Part shown: positions 17,490 through 26,427 of the stretch, piece after piece
Numbering within the stretch: the stretch's first letter is position 1
Layout of the letters: each line of letters opens with the position of its first letter
Assembly: GCF_000239815.1 (NCBI RefSeq)
Contig: NZ_CAFK01000157.1
Coordinates: 1-64,000 of the forward strand
DNA from: Bradyrhizobium sp. STM 3843
GTDB lineage: Bacteria > Pseudomonadota > Alphaproteobacteria > Rhizobiales > Xanthobacteraceae
DNA: 64,000 nucleotides
Reading direction: 5' to 3'
Translations under genes and position numbers: made by a program
Notes under the pieces: model-generated
Seen by the model: the letters and a program-made list of their open reading frames with translations, nothing else
What the model was told of the DNA's origin: nothing
The model's database searches: none

Positions 17490-18430
17490 TCGTGCGGCAC
17501 TGCTTCCTCGGCTTTGCGCCGGGTGGCCACTGCAAGGGCGAGACCGATAAGGATCAGGACGACGCCAACACCGAAAAGCAGGCCGAGCGTGTCTCCAAAC
17601 ATCACAGCGGCCGCCGCTATGCCGAACACAGGCTGGAGATATTGGACGCTCGCCGCGACCGGAGCCGAAACAGTTTTCAGGATGTATAGCCACAGGAACA
17701 GCCCTGCGACACTGACCGCCACCCCGAGGTAAGCGGCCGCAGCAACGACCCCAGCCGTCAGATGGACCTCGCTGTGCGACATCTCCCAGGCACACCATGG
17801 CATCAGCGCGAGAAACCCGAAGAGCGTGCTCCAGGCCGCCACGGCGGCGGTGTCATACTCGCGCGTAAGTTCGACGCTCCAGACGTAGTAGAAAGCGATC
17901 GCGACGGCCGATAGCAGCATCCAGAAGGCGCCTACCACATCGGACGAAACCACCGAGCCGACCGCCTGATTGCGTCCGAGCGCAACCAGACCGATGCCGG
18001 CGAACGCGGCCAGCAGACCGAACTGCTGACGGCCGGTGACCCGCTGTCCCAGTCGAAGAGCCGCGAACGCCACGACGAAGATGGGAATCGTGGCCGAAAT
18101 GATGGTGCCGACGGAGGCGGTCGTACCCTGGATACCGAATGCCTGGGCTACTTGGCCGACGCCGATTCCCAATATGCCGAGGGCAGCCGCGCGAGGAAGC
18201 GCCCTCAAGGTGAGCGTCGGCTTGCCGATCCTGCACAGGAAGAGCAGCAACACCGCAATGGCGAAGCGCATCGCGGTCAGCGTCAGCGGAGGAACCGACT
18301 GAAGGCCGTACTTGGTGACGGGGATCGAAAGGCCCCACATCACCGCTAGCAGCAACATCCAGGCGATACCTCGCACGGAAAGGCTGCTTGATGGGACCGA
18401 CGCGGGGCGTTCGAGCCGAAATTCTTGCAT
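17486..18430 (-). CDS. EamA/DMT-family transporter
   Basis: A 314-residue inner-membrane protein with ten hydrophobic helices arranged as two EamA repeats (first from AWMLLLAVMWGLSIPVTKYGL, second from AFWMLLSAVAIAFYYVWSVE). Such transporters export metabolites, often amino acids, but the substrate cannot be read from sequence. The ATG at 18430 faces the divergent Lrp-family gene 84 bases away, a common exporter-regulator layout, so regulation by that protein is likely (inference). Its stop overlaps the start of a broken downstream gene. Confidence 0.88.
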   Translation of the reverse strand: MQEFRLERPASVPSSSLSVRGIAWMLLLAVMWGLSIPVTKYGLQSVPPLTLTAMRFAIAVLLLFLCRIGKPTLTLRALPRAAALGILGIGVGQVAQAFGIQGTTASVGTIISATIPIFVVAFAALRLGQRVTGRQQFGLLAAFAGIGLVALGRNQAVGSVVSSDVVGAFWMLLSAVAIAFYYVWSVELTREYDTAAVAAWSTLFGFLALMPWCAWEMSHSEVHLTAGVVAAAAYLGVAVSVAGLFLWLYILKTVSAPVAASVQYLQPVFGIAAAAVMFGDTLGLLFGVGVVLILIGLALAVATRRKAEEAVPHE

Positions 18431-18513
18431 GCGGCGAGTTTAGCGCAAGGGCCACTTTTCAAGATTTCTTTTTTGAGGTGAAATTCACGCTGCGAGCGCC
18501 TTATAGTGACCTG

Positions 18514-19047
18514 ATGAAGAAATCCAGAGCCAAAAAGAGCCCTGTTGGCTTTCAAAAAAGAAAGCCGACTGAAACCGAGTCTCTCGCGCTTGACGAGATC
18601 GACAAACGGATCCTGCGGGCGTTGCAGCAAGATGGGCTAGTGGCGAATCAAGTTTTGGCCGACGAAATCGGGTTGTCGCCGCCGGCCTGCTTAAAGCGCG
18701 TGCGCCGCTTGCGGAGCGCGGGCGTCATTGAGCGCACGATAGCGCTGCTGTCGGCCGAAGCTATAGGATACCCGTTGCTTACCGTTGTGCGTCTCAAGCT
18801 CGACGGCCCTACGGAGGCGATGATGCACACGTTCGAAGCGCGAATGATGGCTTCTCCGCGCGTGATGCAATGCATGTTGATCGCTGGCGATACCGATTAC
18901 ATCTTGCTGGTCCGCAGTCGTGATGTGGCGCACTACCAAGAGTTTGCGCGGCGTATGTTGAAGGTCGCTCCCGGCGTTCGTGCCTACACCAGCGAGATTG
19001 TTCTGGCCGTGACCAAGTCTACAACAGAGCTCCCTGTTGATCCCTGA
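18514..19047 (+). CDS. Lrp/AsnC family transcriptional regulator
   Basis: A 177-residue regulator with an N-terminal extension rich in lysine, then the AsnC helix-turn-helix (LDEIDKRILRALQQDGLVANQVLADEIGLSPPACLKRVRRL) at about residues 26-70, and a C-terminal RAM ligand-binding/oligomerisation domain (TDYILLVRSRDVAHYQEFAR). It lies divergent from the DMT exporter and 270 bases before a LysE exporter gene, so it probably controls amino-acid efflux. The ATG at 18514 is preferred over upstream alternatives because the preceding sequence lies in the divergent promoter region; the ribosome site is weak. Confidence 0.88.
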   Translation: MKKSRAKKSPVGFQKRKPTETESLALDEIDKRILRALQQDGLVANQVLADEIGLSPPACLKRVRRLRSAGVIERTIALLSAEAIGYPLLTVVRLKLDGPTEAMMHTFEARMMASPRVMQCMLIAGDTDYILLVRSRDVAHYQEFARRMLKVAPGVRAYTSEIVLAVTKSTTELPVDP

Positions 19048-19071
19048 TCACGAACAAGTCGGCGACGGATC

Positions 19072-20044
19072 AATTTCGACGGTTTCGGCGAGGGGTGTCG
19101 GTTGCTTGATGTCTGCTTGTCCCGATAAGCGTCGAACCGGGCCAGGAATGCCAGTGGGCGCGTACTCATAAATCTTTGTCGATGTCTGCTTCGCTTCGTT
19201 ATCGACCGCTTCGTGCAAGCGCAGCAAATGTCGCGATGGGCCACGACCGGAAATAACTTCAAGCTCGACAGGCCTCGCAGGATATGCGTTCATGATGGTC
19301 AAAGCCAAAGAGGAGCAGCATGGCGATTGAGAGTTGGCTGGCGTTTGCAGGGGCTTCCGCAATCCTTCTGGTGATCCCGGGGCCCACCGTTCTGCTCGTG
19401 GTCTCCTATGCGCTAGGGCAAGGATGGCGAACCGCGCTGCCAACGGCGGTCGGCGTCGCGCTTGGTGACTTCACCGCTATGACCCTTTCCATGCTTGGCG
19501 TCGGCGCGTTGCTCGCGACCTCAGCGTTATTGTTCACGGCGTTAAAGTGGATTGGCGCGGCTTACCTAGCTTGGCTCGGTATCAAGCTATGGCAGGCAGG
19601 AGGTTCGTTGAATGCTGTGCCGCGAACCGACCGGGTCTCGACGCTCAAAATGCTTGGTCACGCTTGGGTCGTGACTGCACTCAATCCCAAGAGCATTACG
19701 TTTTTCGTCGCTTTTCTTCCGCAGTTTCTAAGTCCCACCATCAGTTTTCTCGCTCAGATGACCATTTTTGAGGCCACCTTCCTCACGCTAGCCTTCGCCA
19801 ATGCATTCGGATACGCGCTGGTTGCGTCGCGTGCGCGCGGGCTCGTGCAGAGCTCGAGAGCCATCAGCATATTCAACAAGGCAGGCGGTACGCTTCTGAT
19901 TGGCGCAGGCGTAGCGGCCGCGGCGGTCAGGACGGCTCAGAACTGAGTGCATTCGGCGTGTGCTCGGGGGTCATTTTCGACGGATTCGGCGAGGGGTGTC
20001 GGTTGGTTGATGTCCGCTTCTGCCCATAAGCGTCAAACCGGGCC
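19072..20044. repeat. Imperfect direct repeats flanking the LysE gene
   Basis: About 72 bases at 19072-19143 recur at 19972-20044, exactly 900 bases apart, at roughly 90 percent identity by eye. The shared core includes TTCGACGG, TTCGGCGAGGGGTGTCGGTTG and ATAAGCGTC. The copies bracket the LysE-family gene. They could mark a past insertion or duplication, or be two copies of a dispersed element. Copy 1 continues into the 17201-type repeat at 19199-19250. Confidence 0.65.
19320..19946 (+). CDS. LysE/RhtB family amino-acid exporter
   Basis: A 208-residue protein with six hydrophobic segments and the LysE family N-terminus (FAGASAILLVIPGPTVLLVVSYALGQGWRTALPTAVGVALGD), including the conserved PGP. 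The middle ALNPKSITFFVAFLPQF motif is also typical. These proteins export basic or neutral amino acids or homoserine lactones; the substrate here is unknown. The ATG at 19320 has GAGGAGCA before it. The gene is bracketed by direct repeats and follows the Lrp-type regulator, which may control it. Confidence 0.9.
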   Translation: MAIESWLAFAGASAILLVIPGPTVLLVVSYALGQGWRTALPTAVGVALGDFTAMTLSMLGVGALLATSALLFTALKWIGAAYLAWLGIKLWQAGGSLNAVPRTDRVSTLKMLGHAWVVTALNPKSITFFVAFLPQFLSPTISFLAQMTIFEATFLTLAFANAFGYALVASRARGLVQSSRAISIFNKAGGTLLIGAGVAAAAVRTAQN

Positions 20045-20344
20045 GGAGGGCCGGTCGTGACGTGCTACGACAAGCTGGCAGCGAATGACCTCGCTTTCTC
20101 GAGAGTAGGCGGATTTGCTTTAGTTGCGACATTTGCTGATTGTCGGGAGCTTTAGGACGCGCGAAAATCCGGCACACTCATCTCTGTTACGATGCGAAAT
20201 TGATGAAAGGTAGGATCGCCGGATCCCGACCGGGCCAGACCAGGTCGCGAGAAAGGCCGATTATTTCTCTCACGCATTGGAATGACCATATCTTTGTCCG
20301 GCCAAAGGACAGTTGATAGGGTGTCGTGACAAGGATCATGCCAA
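19947..20344. other. 398-base non-coding interval
   Basis: It contains the second copy of the 72-base direct repeat (19972-20044). After that comes a progressively AT-richer stretch with no recognisable gene, terminator or promoter. The composition change toward 20300 leads into the unusual AT-rich ORF. Confidence 0.5.
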
Positions 20345-20743
20345 ATGTCGTCCGTTAATCTGACCGGCTCGCGCGCAACGTTGATTGCGAATATTATTGC
20401 TTCTATCGTGGCTTTTATGATCGCCGTTGAGGTAACCTATATTGAGGATGTGCAGTTTGGTCATGTGTTGCCGAACGACACCTTTCTCTGTTTCTTCCCC
20501 GCGATTGTGATGTTCTTAGTCCGGAGCGAGCCACTTTCCTATTTATTCCTTTTGATATATTCGATCATTTCCATCGATTTGTTATTTGTAGCGCGAGATC
20601 TCTTTATTGGGATTTCTAGATTTTCCAAAGGAAATGATCCGCTATTGGTTCTCGTCCTATTCGCGATGGTGACAGGGGCGTGCCTAATTGCATATTTCCT
20701 TATCAGTCTCATGAGGCTCGCAATCTCATCATCTAACAAGTGA
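20345..20743 (+). CDS. Hypothetical membrane protein, AT-rich
   Basis: A 132-residue protein dominated by four hydrophobic segments (ATLIANIIASIVAFMIAVEV, FLCFFPAIVMFLVRS, YLFLLIYSIISIDLLFVA, PLLVLVLFAMVTGACLIAYF). Codon use is clearly richer in A and T at third positions than in neighbouring genes (ATT, TTT, AAT and TTA common), which suggests recent transfer. The family is not recognised. It starts at ATG 20345 without a strong ribosome site. The next 106 bases, to 20849, are non-coding. Confidence 0.55.
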   Translation: MSSVNLTGSRATLIANIIASIVAFMIAVEVTYIEDVQFGHVLPNDTFLCFFPAIVMFLVRSEPLSYLFLLIYSIISIDLLFVARDLFIGISRFSKGNDPLLVLVLFAMVTGACLIAYFLISLMRLAISSSNK

Positions 20744-20849
20744 GGTACTTAGTTGACGTGCTTGCGTGCACGGCTGAAAGCAACGGTCGGACGATCGACA
20801 GCAGCAAGCAATTTTTCAACCGAATCGAAGAGCTGACCGGGCGGCGTAC

Positions 20850-22225
20850 TCAATCGAGCACGCGCTCCGCCGCCGCCACTGCGCGGTCGACATCGGAGCT
20901 GCTGGTCTGCCAGTTGCACACGGAGACGCGCATGCAGCGCTGGCCGCGCCAGGTGGTGCCGGCAAAGAAGGCCTCGCCCGAGGCCGTGATGCGCGCGGCG
21001 ATGTCGTCGGTGCGGCGATCATGGTCCTCGTCGGTTGCGCCGGGCCGCTGATCAAAGAAGCGGACGAGGCCCTGATTGATCACGGGCTCCCGCATCACCA
21101 GCGCGTGGGCATGGGCGCAGCAGCGCTCGATCAGCTCGGCCACGCCGGCGCGCCCGAGCTGGCGCAGCGCGGCGTAGGTCGGAACGCCGCGGCCGCGTCG
21201 CGACCATTCCGGATTCCATTCGACCTGGTCGCGCGCATCATCGACGAACTGCGTGTAGCTCGCCCGATGCGAGAAGGCGCTGCGATGCGCTTGCGGATCG
21301 GCCACGAACGCATAACCGCAGTCGAACGGCGTGTTCAGCCATTTGTGGCCGTCATTGGTCCAGGAGTCCGCGCCGTCAACGCCGCGCAAGAGATGACGAT
21401 GCTTCGGGCTCGCGGCAGCCCACAGGCCGAACGCGCCGTCGACATGGACCCAGGCCCCGTGGCGGCGCGCAAGCGGGATCAACTCGGCGACGGATCGAAG
21501 GCGCCGATGTTGAGGTCGCCGGCATGCAGAACCACGATGGTCGGTTGCGACGGCGCGGCGTCGAGTGCGCGCGCGAGCACATCCGGTTCGAGCCGGCCGC
21601 TGCTGTTGCAGGGCAGGGCAGTGATCGCCCGCTTGCCGAGACCGAGCATGCGGACGGCGCGTTCGACCGAGCCATGCCGCTCGCTGCTGGTCAGGACGCG
21701 GATCGGAGGCGCCCCAGTGAGGCCGTGCTCCTCGACGTCCCAGCCGGCGCGCGCGAGCAGGCGATGACGAGCGGCCGCAAGGCAGGTGACGTGAGCCATC
21801 TGAGTGCCGGTGACGAACGCGAAGCTTGCGGTTTGCGGCAGGCCGAACAGGTCCTTCAGCCAGGCGCCCGCGATCTCCTCGATGACGGCTTCCGCCGGAC
21901 CGCAGGCGTGGATCGCGGCGTTCTGATCCCAGGTCGAGACCAGCCAGTCCGCCGCGAGCGCGGCGGGCAGGGTGCCGCCGATCACCCAGCCGAAGAAGCG
22001 GCCGCCATTGCAGCCGAGAAGGCTGCCCTCGGCGTCGCGCACGAGATCGTCGATCACCTCCGCTGCATCGGTGCCACTCTCCGGCAACGGCTTGCCGAAC
22101 CGCGCGCGGAGCTCGGTAAGACCTGTCGTCGCGTTGACCGGGGCCGTCTCGGCCGATGAAAGATGCGCGAGCGCATGCGTGAATGCTCGTTGCAAAGCGC
22201 GTTGGAAGGATTGGTCGCTCGACAT
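20850..22225 (-). pseudogene. Frameshifted PLP-dependent (aromatic amino-acid type) decarboxylase
   Basis: Two frames together give one complete group II decarboxylase of about 458 residues. The first part (MSSDQSF to GAFDPSPS, stop near 21479) carries GRFFGWVIGGTLPAALAADWL and the FVTGTQMAH segment. The second part resumes in another frame (VAELIPLARRHGAWVHVDGAFGLW) and holds the PLP lysine in NDGHKWLNTPFDCG. The join is at about 21490, where one G seems to be missing: GATCCGTCGCC where GATCCGGTCGCC would keep the frame. A sequencing error is the main alternative. The start is the ATG at 22225, six bases after GAGG; another ATG lies at 22231. Confidence 0.8.
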
Positions 22226-22331
22226 CGTCATCCTCTTGCATGCTGATCCGGATCGCGCTCAAGTAAGCATTATGGTCCCAACGCGGCTCGCCGGAATCGG
22301 ACTCTGTCCCGGCCCGCGATGCTGGAGAGCC

Positions 22332-22817
22332 ATGATGCTCGATGCGACGGAATGCGAACGTGCGCGCGTGGCGCGGGATCGCCGTTATGACGGCCGCTTC
22401 TTCATTGGCGTCAGGACCACGCGGATCTATTGCCGCCCTGTCTGCCCGGTCCGGCCGGCGAAGGCCGGCAATGTCGGCTTCTATCCGTCCGCCGCGGCGG
22501 CGGAGGCCGCGCGCGCCCTGCGCCTGATCGATCGCGGCGCGCTCGATGACGGGAGCGTCGAGCAATTGGCGGCACGTCTGGGAATCGGGACACGCCATCT
22601 GAACCGGCTGTTTCAGCGGCACCTGCATGCAAGCCCAATCCAGGTCGCGCAGACTGCGCGCGTGCAGCGCGCCAAGCGGCTGCTCGACGAGACGGATTGG
22701 CCGATCACGACGGTCGCGTTGCAAGCGGGCTTCGGCAGCCTGCGGCGCTTCAACGCCGTATTCGCAGCGGTCTACCGGCGCCCGCCAAGCGAGATCAGGA
22801 GGGCGCGCCGAAGCTGA
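22332..22817 (+). CDS. AraC-type regulator with truncated Ada zinc domain
   Basis: A 161-residue protein beginning like the Ada methylphosphotriester domain (RDRRYDGRFFIGVRTTRIYCRPVCPVRPAKAGNVGFYPSAA) and ending in an AraC-type DNA-binding domain (VEQLAARLGIGTRHLNRLFQRHL to ALQAGFGSLRRFNAVF). In intact relatives the FYPSAAAAEAA run is followed by GFRPC-x-x-C and a linker of some 25-30 residues before RALRLI. Here that piece is missing in frame, so two of the four zinc cysteines are lost while C-R-P-V-C remains. The usual C-terminal AlkA glycosylase domain is also absent. The ATG at 22332 or 22335 follows GGAGAG. It lies divergent from the broken decarboxylase gene. DNA binding may persist, but methyl-damage sensing is doubtful. 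Confidence 0.75.
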   Translation: MMLDATECERARVARDRRYDGRFFIGVRTTRIYCRPVCPVRPAKAGNVGFYPSAAAAEAARALRLIDRGALDDGSVEQLAARLGIGTRHLNRLFQRHLHASPIQVAQTARVQRAKRLLDETDWPITTVALQAGFGSLRRFNAVFAAVYRRPPSEIRRARRS

Positions 22818-22878
22818 TCCGCCTCATCACCGGCATGGTGACAAGACCGACAAGCCACATCTCATCAACTCATGATTT

Positions 22879-23427
22879 TCATCGCCAACCCGGAGCTCCG
22901 TCCGCGCACTCCGCCACGCGCCCGCCGGCGTGCATGCAGGCGCGATAGAGCGAGGGTTCGACGAAGCGGCCCGCCCAGATGCCGCGGCCGGCGCGGCGCG
23001 CCGCCAGCTGATTGGGGGCATAGGCGCCGTGCGAATATTGCGGCTCCTCCACGGCGAGCCCGCGCGACACCAGCATCTGGCCGAGATCGATGCCTTGGGC
23101 TGTGCAGCGGGCAACGATGCGGCCATAGCGATCGCCGTCGACGGGCGTGCAGCGGACGGTCTTTCCCTTAGTGATAGTGTACAGCGCCAGCGCAGCCTGC
23201 TGGCCGCAGCGATAGGGACGGCGGTCGCGGCCGCGGCAGGTCTGCGTGCTCTCGGGCGCGTCGACACCCCAGAGACGGATGCGCGCGTCATGGATATCCA
23301 GCGTGTCGCCGTCGACCACGCTGACCTGTCCGATCAGAGCTCGGCCGACCAGATCGCGCGCATAGGCGGGCAGGGCGTGGCAGACGATGACGAGCGCGCA
23401 GGCGATGCGCTTCAATTGGTCGAGCAA
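22879..23427 (-). CDS. Secreted thermonuclease (SNase-like) family protein
   Basis: A 182-residue protein with an N-terminal signal-like segment (about 1-23, ending AYA) and a staphylococcal-nuclease-like domain: VVDGDTLDIHDARIRLWGVDAPES near residue 38, then DGDRYGRIVARC and the W-A-G-R-F segment. The calcium and catalytic residues of the family (the D-G-D pattern, the arginine in IRLWGVDAPE and R-Y-G-R) appear kept. It probably acts in the periplasm or outside the cell on nucleic acid. It lies 13 bases downstream of ddl on the same strand. Confidence 0.85.
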   Translation of the reverse strand: MLDQLKRIACALVIVCHALPAYARDLVGRALIGQVSVVDGDTLDIHDARIRLWGVDAPESTQTCRGRDRRPYRCGQQAALALYTITKGKTVRCTPVDGDRYGRIVARCTAQGIDLGQMLVSRGLAVEEPQYSHGAYAPNQLAARRAGRGIWAGRFVEPSLYRACMHAGGRVAECADGAPGWR

Positions 23428-23440
23428 ATCCGGACCTCGA

Positions 23441-24547
23441 TCAGCGCTGGAAGCTCAGCTTGCCCAGCCGCGCGTGGCGTGCCAGCGCATGCGCGATCAG
23501 CCTGTTCATCAGCTCGGGCTGGGGCAGGCCGGTGGCCTCCCACATTCTCGGATACATGCTGATGTTGGTGAAGCCCGGCAGCGTGTTGACCTCGTTGACA
23601 TAGACCTCGCCGCCGCTGACGAAGAAGTCGACGCGCGCCAAGCCCTCGCAGCACAGCACGCCGAACACCTCGACGGCGAGCTTCCGGATGCGTGCGGCCA
23701 GAGCCGGGTCCAGCTGCGCCGGAACGTGCAGCGACGCGCCGCCGGCATCAGTGTACTTCGCGTCGTAGGAATAGAAGCCGTGCTGCCCGGCCGGGACGAT
23801 CTCGCCGAGCTCGGAAGCGCTGACCTCGCCGCCGGCATCCTCCAGCACCGCGCATTCGATCTCGCGCACCGGCGCGATGCAGCGCTCGATCAGGATCTTG
23901 CCATCGAAGCGCAGCGCGAGCTCGCAGCTCGCCGCGAACTCCGCGGCATTGCGCGCCCGGGAGATGCCGACCGAGGAGCCGAGATTGGCCGGCTTGACGA
24001 ACAGCTCGCCCGCGCCGGTCGCGCGTACCGCGTCGTCGTAAGAGAGCGGCGCCGCGGCGGTCATGGCGATGTAGGGCACGATCGGCAGGCCGGCATCGCG
24101 CAGCAGGCGCTTGGCGACGTCCTTGTCCATCGACGCTGCCGATCCCATCACGCGCGCGCCGACATAGGCGACGTCGGCCAGCTCGAGCGCGCCCTGCACG
24201 GTGCCGTCCTCGCCATTGGGACCGTGCAGGACCGGAAACACGACATCGAAAGCGGTGAGCTCGCGCATATCAGTCGCACCGCTTTCGACGACCAGCGCGC
24301 GGCCCTGGCCGCCCGGCAGCAGCACGAGAGCAGGCCCGTCGGATGGAATGACCAGCGCCGGGCTCGTCTTGTCGTTGGCCGCATCGGCGACGACCCAGCG
24401 GCCATCACCGGTGATCCCGACCAGCGTGACGTCATAGCGATCGGGGTCGAGCGAGCGATAGATGTTGGCGGCTGACGCCCTGGAGACGTCATGCTCCGCA
24501 GAGCGTCCGCCGAACAGGATAGCGACCCTCGTCTTGCGCTGTGTCAT
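23441..24547 (-). CDS. ddl: D-alanine--D-alanine ligase
   Basis: A 368-residue ATP-grasp ligase that makes the D-Ala-D-Ala dipeptide for peptidoglycan. Motifs: VAILFGGRSAEHDVS at the N-terminus, PVLHGPNGEDGTVQG, ELFVKPANLGSSVGISRA with the ATP-contact lysine, and EVNTLPGFTNISMYPRMW. The start is the ATG at 24547 (MTQRKTRVAILF). An upstream in-frame ATG at 24643 would add 32 residues that no Ddl has. It stands outside a mur/fts cluster, as is common for a second or vancomycin-type ddl copy; whether it is the only copy cannot be seen. Confidence 0.94.
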   Translation of the reverse strand: MTQRKTRVAILFGGRSAEHDVSRASAANIYRSLDPDRYDVTLVGITGDGRWVVADAANDKTSPALVIPSDGPALVLLPGGQGRALVVESGATDMRELTAFDVVFPVLHGPNGEDGTVQGALELADVAYVGARVMGSAASMDKDVAKRLLRDAGLPIVPYIAMTAAAPLSYDDAVRATGAGELFVKPANLGSSVGISRARNAAEFAASCELALRFDGKILIERCIAPVREIECAVLEDAGGEVSASELGEIVPAGQHGFYSYDAKYTDAGGASLHVPAQLDPALAARIRKLAVEVFGVLCCEGLARVDFFVSGGEVYVNEVNTLPGFTNISMYPRMWEATGLPQPELMNRLIAHALARHARLGKLSFQR

Positions 24548-24850
24548 CTCGTTCTTCTGGATTGCGGTACGTTGCGTGGACCCGTTTACAGGAAAGGCAC
24601 GAGTGCCGCAATTGACGCCGGCATCGCGGCGTGACCCGCGCATCTCGGCGCTCTCGCCGGGCTGGTTCTCTCGAGCGGAACTAGGCTGTGCCCGATACGG
24701 CGAGGCGCAATCGCCACGTTGCCGGCCGCAATTGCCGCTCTGTCCGATTTCTACAATCCGTTCGGCGCCGGTTCGACCTAGCGTCTCGGCTCTGAGCTTC
24801 GCCGGTCCCGTCGGAATTGCAGCGGATCGGTGCGTAAATTGGAGAGTCGC
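24548..24850. other. 303-base divergent intergenic region
   Basis: This interval separates ddl (minus) from the DUF3291 gene (plus). It has no gene, no clear -35/-10 pair and no convincing repeat. A GGAAC at 24677 is not followed by CGTT at the right distance. A GGAGAG ribosome site for the next gene ends it. Confidence 0.5.
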
Positions 24851-25399
24851 ATGTCACGCATTGCACTGTATACGTTCGGCATTCTCAACGCGGCCGCGAA
24901 GTCGGATGAGCTCGCGGACTTCCGGGCCGTGGCGCCCGCGGTCTATGGCGAGGCCGAGAGATCGGAAGGTTTCATCGCACATGCGGTGTCGGCGCGGCCC
25001 GACCTCTACGGCAAATCCAGGCTCGGCCAGGATTTCGGTCCATGGGGCGTCTATGTCGCGCCCCGCTTCTACCAGCCCAGCGGCGGCGACGACGACGGCA
25101 CGATGATCGCGACCCTGTCACTCTGGCAGGACACGGACGCGGCATGGAGCTTCGTCTATGGCGGGCTCCATCGCGGCGCATTGCGCCGGCGCCGCGACTG
25201 GTTCAAACCGCCGGAATGGCCGGGCTACGTGTTGTGGTGGGTGCCCCACAGCATCGTGCCGACCTGGCGCGAGGGCGCCAGCAAACTGGAAGCGCTGCAC
25301 GACGATGGACCGCGTGCCTCCGGCTTCGACTTCAGCCATCGCTATGACGCCGACGGCCAGCCAGACCTGCCGCCGATGCTGGCAGTCCGCTCGGCGTGA
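24851..25399 (+). CDS. DUF3291 domain protein
   Basis: A 182-residue cytosolic protein of the DUF3291 type (dimeric alpha-beta barrel-like). It starts ALYTFGILNAAAKSDELADF, followed by the region GEAERSEGFIAHA, TLSLWQDTDAAWSFVYGGLHRGALRRRRDWF and the conserved YVLWWVPHSIVPTWREGASKLEALHDDGP. The family is related in fold to monooxygenase-like and NIPSNAP proteins; no function is established. The ATG at 24851 sits directly behind GGAGAGTCGC. It converges with the DMT transporter gene 15 bases away. Confidence 0.8.
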   Translation: MSRIALYTFGILNAAAKSDELADFRAVAPAVYGEAERSEGFIAHAVSARPDLYGKSRLGQDFGPWGVYVAPRFYQPSGGDDDGTMIATLSLWQDTDAAWSFVYGGLHRGALRRRRDWFKPPEWPGYVLWWVPHSIVPTWREGASKLEALHDDGPRASGFDFSHRYDADGQPDLPPMLAVRSA

Positions 25400-25414
25400 C
25401 ATTCGCGACCAGAC

Positions 25415-26299
25415 TCAGCGTGCCGGCAGTGTCATCGCGATGACGCCGGCGAGCACGCAAGCGAGCCCGAGCCAGGCGGTCGGCGAGAGCCGCTCACCCA
25501 GCACGATGACGCCGATCGCGACGCCGATCGGCACCCGCAGATAGGACTGCGCGGTGGCGCCGATCGAGCCAAGCGTCTGCAGCAGGCGAAAATAGATCAC
25601 GAGCGCAAGCGCGGTCGAAAACACCGACAAAGCGAGCAGGGCGAAGGTCGAGCGCTGCGATGGCGCGAGGCTCCAGGGATGATCAACGAGCAGCGCGAGC
25701 GGAATGAGGACGGCGCTGCCTGCGAGCAGCGAGCCGGCCGCCGGCAGCATCGGGTCGAGGCCCTTGAAGCCTTTGCCGACGATCGCCGCACCGGCATAGC
25801 AGATGGTGGCGGCGACGATCGCAAGCTGCGCCCAGAGCGCGTGACCCAGCCCCGAAAGCGCCTGCACGCCGATGATCAGGCAGATGCCGGCGAGGCCGGC
25901 CACCACGCCCACGAGCTTGCGCGACGTCACCGGCTCATGATGCGTCACGCAGACGGTCAGCAGGAACGTGAAAATCGGCGAGGTCGAGTTCAGGATGGTG
26001 GCAAGCCCGGCGTCCGTCACCTGCTCGGCCCAGGCGATCAGGGTGAAGGGCACCACGCTGTTGAGGCCGGCCTGGACGACAAAGCGCCGCCACATCGCGG
26101 CATTGCGCGGCCACGAGATGCCGCGGGCGCGGATGAGGCCTGCAAGCAAGAGCCCGGCGATCAGCGTGCGCGCCGCGATCAGCGTGACCGGCGGGATGGT
26201 CTCGACCCCGATCCGGATGAGGGTGTAGGACGCGCCCCACAGCGTGGAGAGCGCAAGCAGGAGCACGAGCTCGCGCGCGATGGAAGGCTGGCCGGACAT
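25415..26299 (-). CDS. EamA/DMT-family transporter
   Basis: A 294-residue inner-membrane permease with ten hydrophobic helices in two EamA repeats (ELVLLLALSTLWGASYTLIRIG at the start; WAQLAIVAATICYAGAAIVGKGF beginning the second half). It differs in sequence from the DMT protein at 17486 and is not a recent duplicate. Substrate unknown. It is probably monocistronic, with a palindromic repeat element behind its promoter region at 26428-26542. Confidence 0.88.
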   Translation of the reverse strand: MSGQPSIARELVLLLALSTLWGASYTLIRIGVETIPPVTLIAARTLIAGLLLAGLIRARGISWPRNAAMWRRFVVQAGLNSVVPFTLIAWAEQVTDAGLATILNSTSPIFTFLLTVCVTHHEPVTSRKLVGVVAGLAGICLIIGVQALSGLGHALWAQLAIVAATICYAGAAIVGKGFKGLDPMLPAAGSLLAGSAVLIPLALLVDHPWSLAPSQRSTFALLALSVFSTALALVIYFRLLQTLGSIGATAQSYLRVPIGVAIGVIVLGERLSPTAWLGLACVLAGVIAMTLPAR

Positions 26300-26427
26300 G
26301 GCTGTAACGCTCGTTGCTGCGGTGGCTCAACTGTTAGCCGCCCCCGCGCGCACGACGTTTCGATGCCGGTCGAACAACGGAAGCCAAAGCGGTGCGCTGG
26401 CGAGCGGGGATCTAACTTCGCCGAGGT

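Noticed and set aside
24677..24705. GGAAC in the ddl/DUF3291 interval
   Set aside because: No CGTT at 16 or 17 bases downstream.
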